Shown piece by piece: positions 63,130 through 64,000 of a DNA stretch of 64,000 bases. The notes beneath the pieces are model-generated. The model was not told the origin of the DNA. It saw only the letters and a program-made list of their open reading frames with translations, and did not search any database. The position numbers were made by a program, and so were the translations under genes. The stretch lies in the NCBI RefSeq assembly GCF_900601905.1, contig NZ_UWFA01000305.1:1-64000 (forward strand). Direction: 5' to 3'. Source of the DNA: Pseudomonas viridiflava (GTDB lineage: Bacteria; Pseudomonadota; Gammaproteobacteria; Pseudomonadales; Pseudomonadaceae). How positions within the stretch are numbered: position 1 is the first letter of the stretch; each line of letters begins with the position of its first letter.

Positions 63130-63526
63130 GGTTATCCTCCTTGTAAACCAGCTAATCCCAGAGTTTTCACTATAGCTCGCCGAGCATCGAGCGCAACACC
63201 AAAAAGAAGTTACCGCCCGAGACCATTTAACCAAAAAACAATAAGTTAGATCCACGATGCTAACTTTCGAAATAACACTCATAGAAAAATGTTCTACCCT
63301 TAGAACTTCTTCAGGCCTCTACGGCAGCAGTGTGTTTGCCCGCACGCCGCAATCACTGAAGCACTGGCTGAATCAACGTCTGGCCAAATCACCCCTGCTT
63401 ACGGTGGTTAAAGAACTTGAGCAGTTGGAATGGCTTATCAACTCGGGGAAAAGGCGAGGAGCGAATTTCGCGTCTGGATCAAACGAGAAAACGGAGCCAG
63501 TCACGGCTGGATAGGTTCTTTGTCGG
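63130..63526. other. Intergenic region
   Basis: 397 bases holding the promoter side of the delta-60 gene and the downstream side of the thioesterase gene. An 85-residue plus-strand frame (63257-63514) has no recognised motif or good ribosome site. Nothing else seen. Confidence 0.5.
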
Positions 63527-64000
63527 CTATTTCTCGCGCAAACCAATGACCCGCCCAAGGAGGTCGGGCCGGGGCAACTCGGCCTGCTCAGCGCTGATCG
63601 CGCCAAGCCTTGCCTTTATGGACTCACTGAACGGCGTTGCATGCGGGCCGGCCAAGTCTACGTGTAACAACATTTGCTCATTGCCGGCCAGCGCTGTGTC
63701 TTCGCCGACCAAATGCAAGCTGTGGTAGAGATGCAGGCGCTTGGCGTCGTGGGCGATCAGTTGGGTATGCACTTCAACCTCGGCACCGAGTTTCACTTCG
63801 TGCAGGTAATTGAGGTGCAGCTCCAGGGTGAACAGCGAGTGGCCGCTGGCTTCGCGGTTATCTCCATCCAGGCCAAGGAGGTCCATCAGTGCGTCGGTGG
63901 CGTAGCTGAAAATCAGCAGGTAGAACGCGTCGCGCAAGTGGCCGTTGTAGTCGACCCAGGCGGGTTGGACTTGGGTGGTGTAGGTGGTCATTGCTGGCAT
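63527..64000 (-). CDS. Hotdog thioesterase, carnitine-pathway CdhB-like
   Basis: 157-aa 4HBT-fold thioesterase. YTTQVQPAWVDYNGHLRDAF (catalytic Asp region), TLELHLNYLHEVKLGAEVEV and GNEQMLLHVDLAGP match, from memory, the betainyl-CoA thioesterase that follows carnitine 3-dehydrogenase (CdhA) in pseudomonads. The last base of the window is the first base of the ATG on the minus strand, so a start just outside cannot be excluded; an ATG at 63991 is a second choice. Confidence 0.8.
   Translation of the reverse strand: MPAMTTYTTQVQPAWVDYNGHLRDAFYLLIFSYATDALMDLLGLDGDNREASGHSLFTLELHLNYLHEVKLGAEVEVHTQLIAHDAKRLHLYHSLHLVGEDTALAGNEQMLLHVDLAGPHATPFSESIKARLGAISAEQAELPRPDLLGRVIGLREK

Noticed and set aside
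63257..63514. 85-codon plus-strand frame
   Set aside because: No recognised family and no convincing ribosome site; probably chance.

Overview
The window is chromosomal DNA of a fluorescent-type Pseudomonas. The evidence is gene content and order: rpiA beside ilvA, a complete spuABCDEFGH/spuI polyamine block, oprE-lsfA-ssu, secB-grxC-gpmI-envC-ctpA, hisB-hisH-hisA-hisF, and mutY-yggX-tRNA-Phe. It is high in GC and scattered with the short palindromic REP doublets (REPINs) typical of the P. fluorescens/syringae/putida lineages.

Layout. 0.0-9.5 kb: 5' end of ilvA, rpiA, two tandem SdiA-regulated-family proteins, a fumarylacetoacetate hydrolase-family enzyme, a D-2-hydroxyglutarate dehydrogenase divergent from serA, a 2OG-Fe(II) oxygenase, a DUF2059 protein and an alpha/beta hydrolase. 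9.8-23.3 kb: a HacB-like acylase, then the spu polyamine uptake and gamma-glutamyl catabolic cluster with divergent spuI. 23.6-29.6 kb: a TetR regulator, a sulfonate transporter lacking the ssuE/ssuD desulfonation genes, lsfA and an OprD-family porin. 29.6-49.2 kb: housekeeping genes (trmL, secB, grxC, gpmI, envC-like, ctpA, the his block, an OFA-type transporter, a PanM-like protein, asmA-like, mutY, yggX) and tRNA-Phe(GAA).

49.2-59.98 kb: a genomic island of about 10.7 kb integrated into the 3' end of tRNA-Phe. Its ends are marked by a 46-47 bp imperfect duplication of the tRNA 3' end and by matching integrase arm-type repeats. Its backbone resembles a reduced satellite phage P4: a tyrosine integrase; an AlpA-like regulator; a possible CI-RNA-type immunity locus (a 67-nt branched structured RNA flanked by two hairpins that both show the loop CTTGGAAA, which is complementary to the RNA); a zinc-ribbon primase-like protein; a DUF3631 helicase-like ATPase; and two 133-bp palindromic iteron modules 221 bp apart, which resemble a crr/origin.

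The island cargo is (i) an AT-rich two-gene operon whose size order, topology and C-terminal pattern resemble lambda RexA/RexB, so it is a candidate anti-phage system, and (ii) a minus-strand PAAR / ParDE / S-pyocin-domain HNH nuclease / Im9-like immunity block, probably a type VI secretion cargo effector with its immunity gene.

Beyond the right attachment site lies a second small accessory stretch: a Phd/PIN toxin-antitoxin pair whose toxin has an amber codon directly after its ATG, two conserved hypothetical proteins and a delta-60-repeat protein. The window ends in a CdhB-like thioesterase.

The most interesting parts are the Rex-like pair, the CI-like RNA locus and the iteron modules. All three were read directly from sequence. 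The comparisons with lambda and P4 rest on recalled family knowledge, not on a database search.
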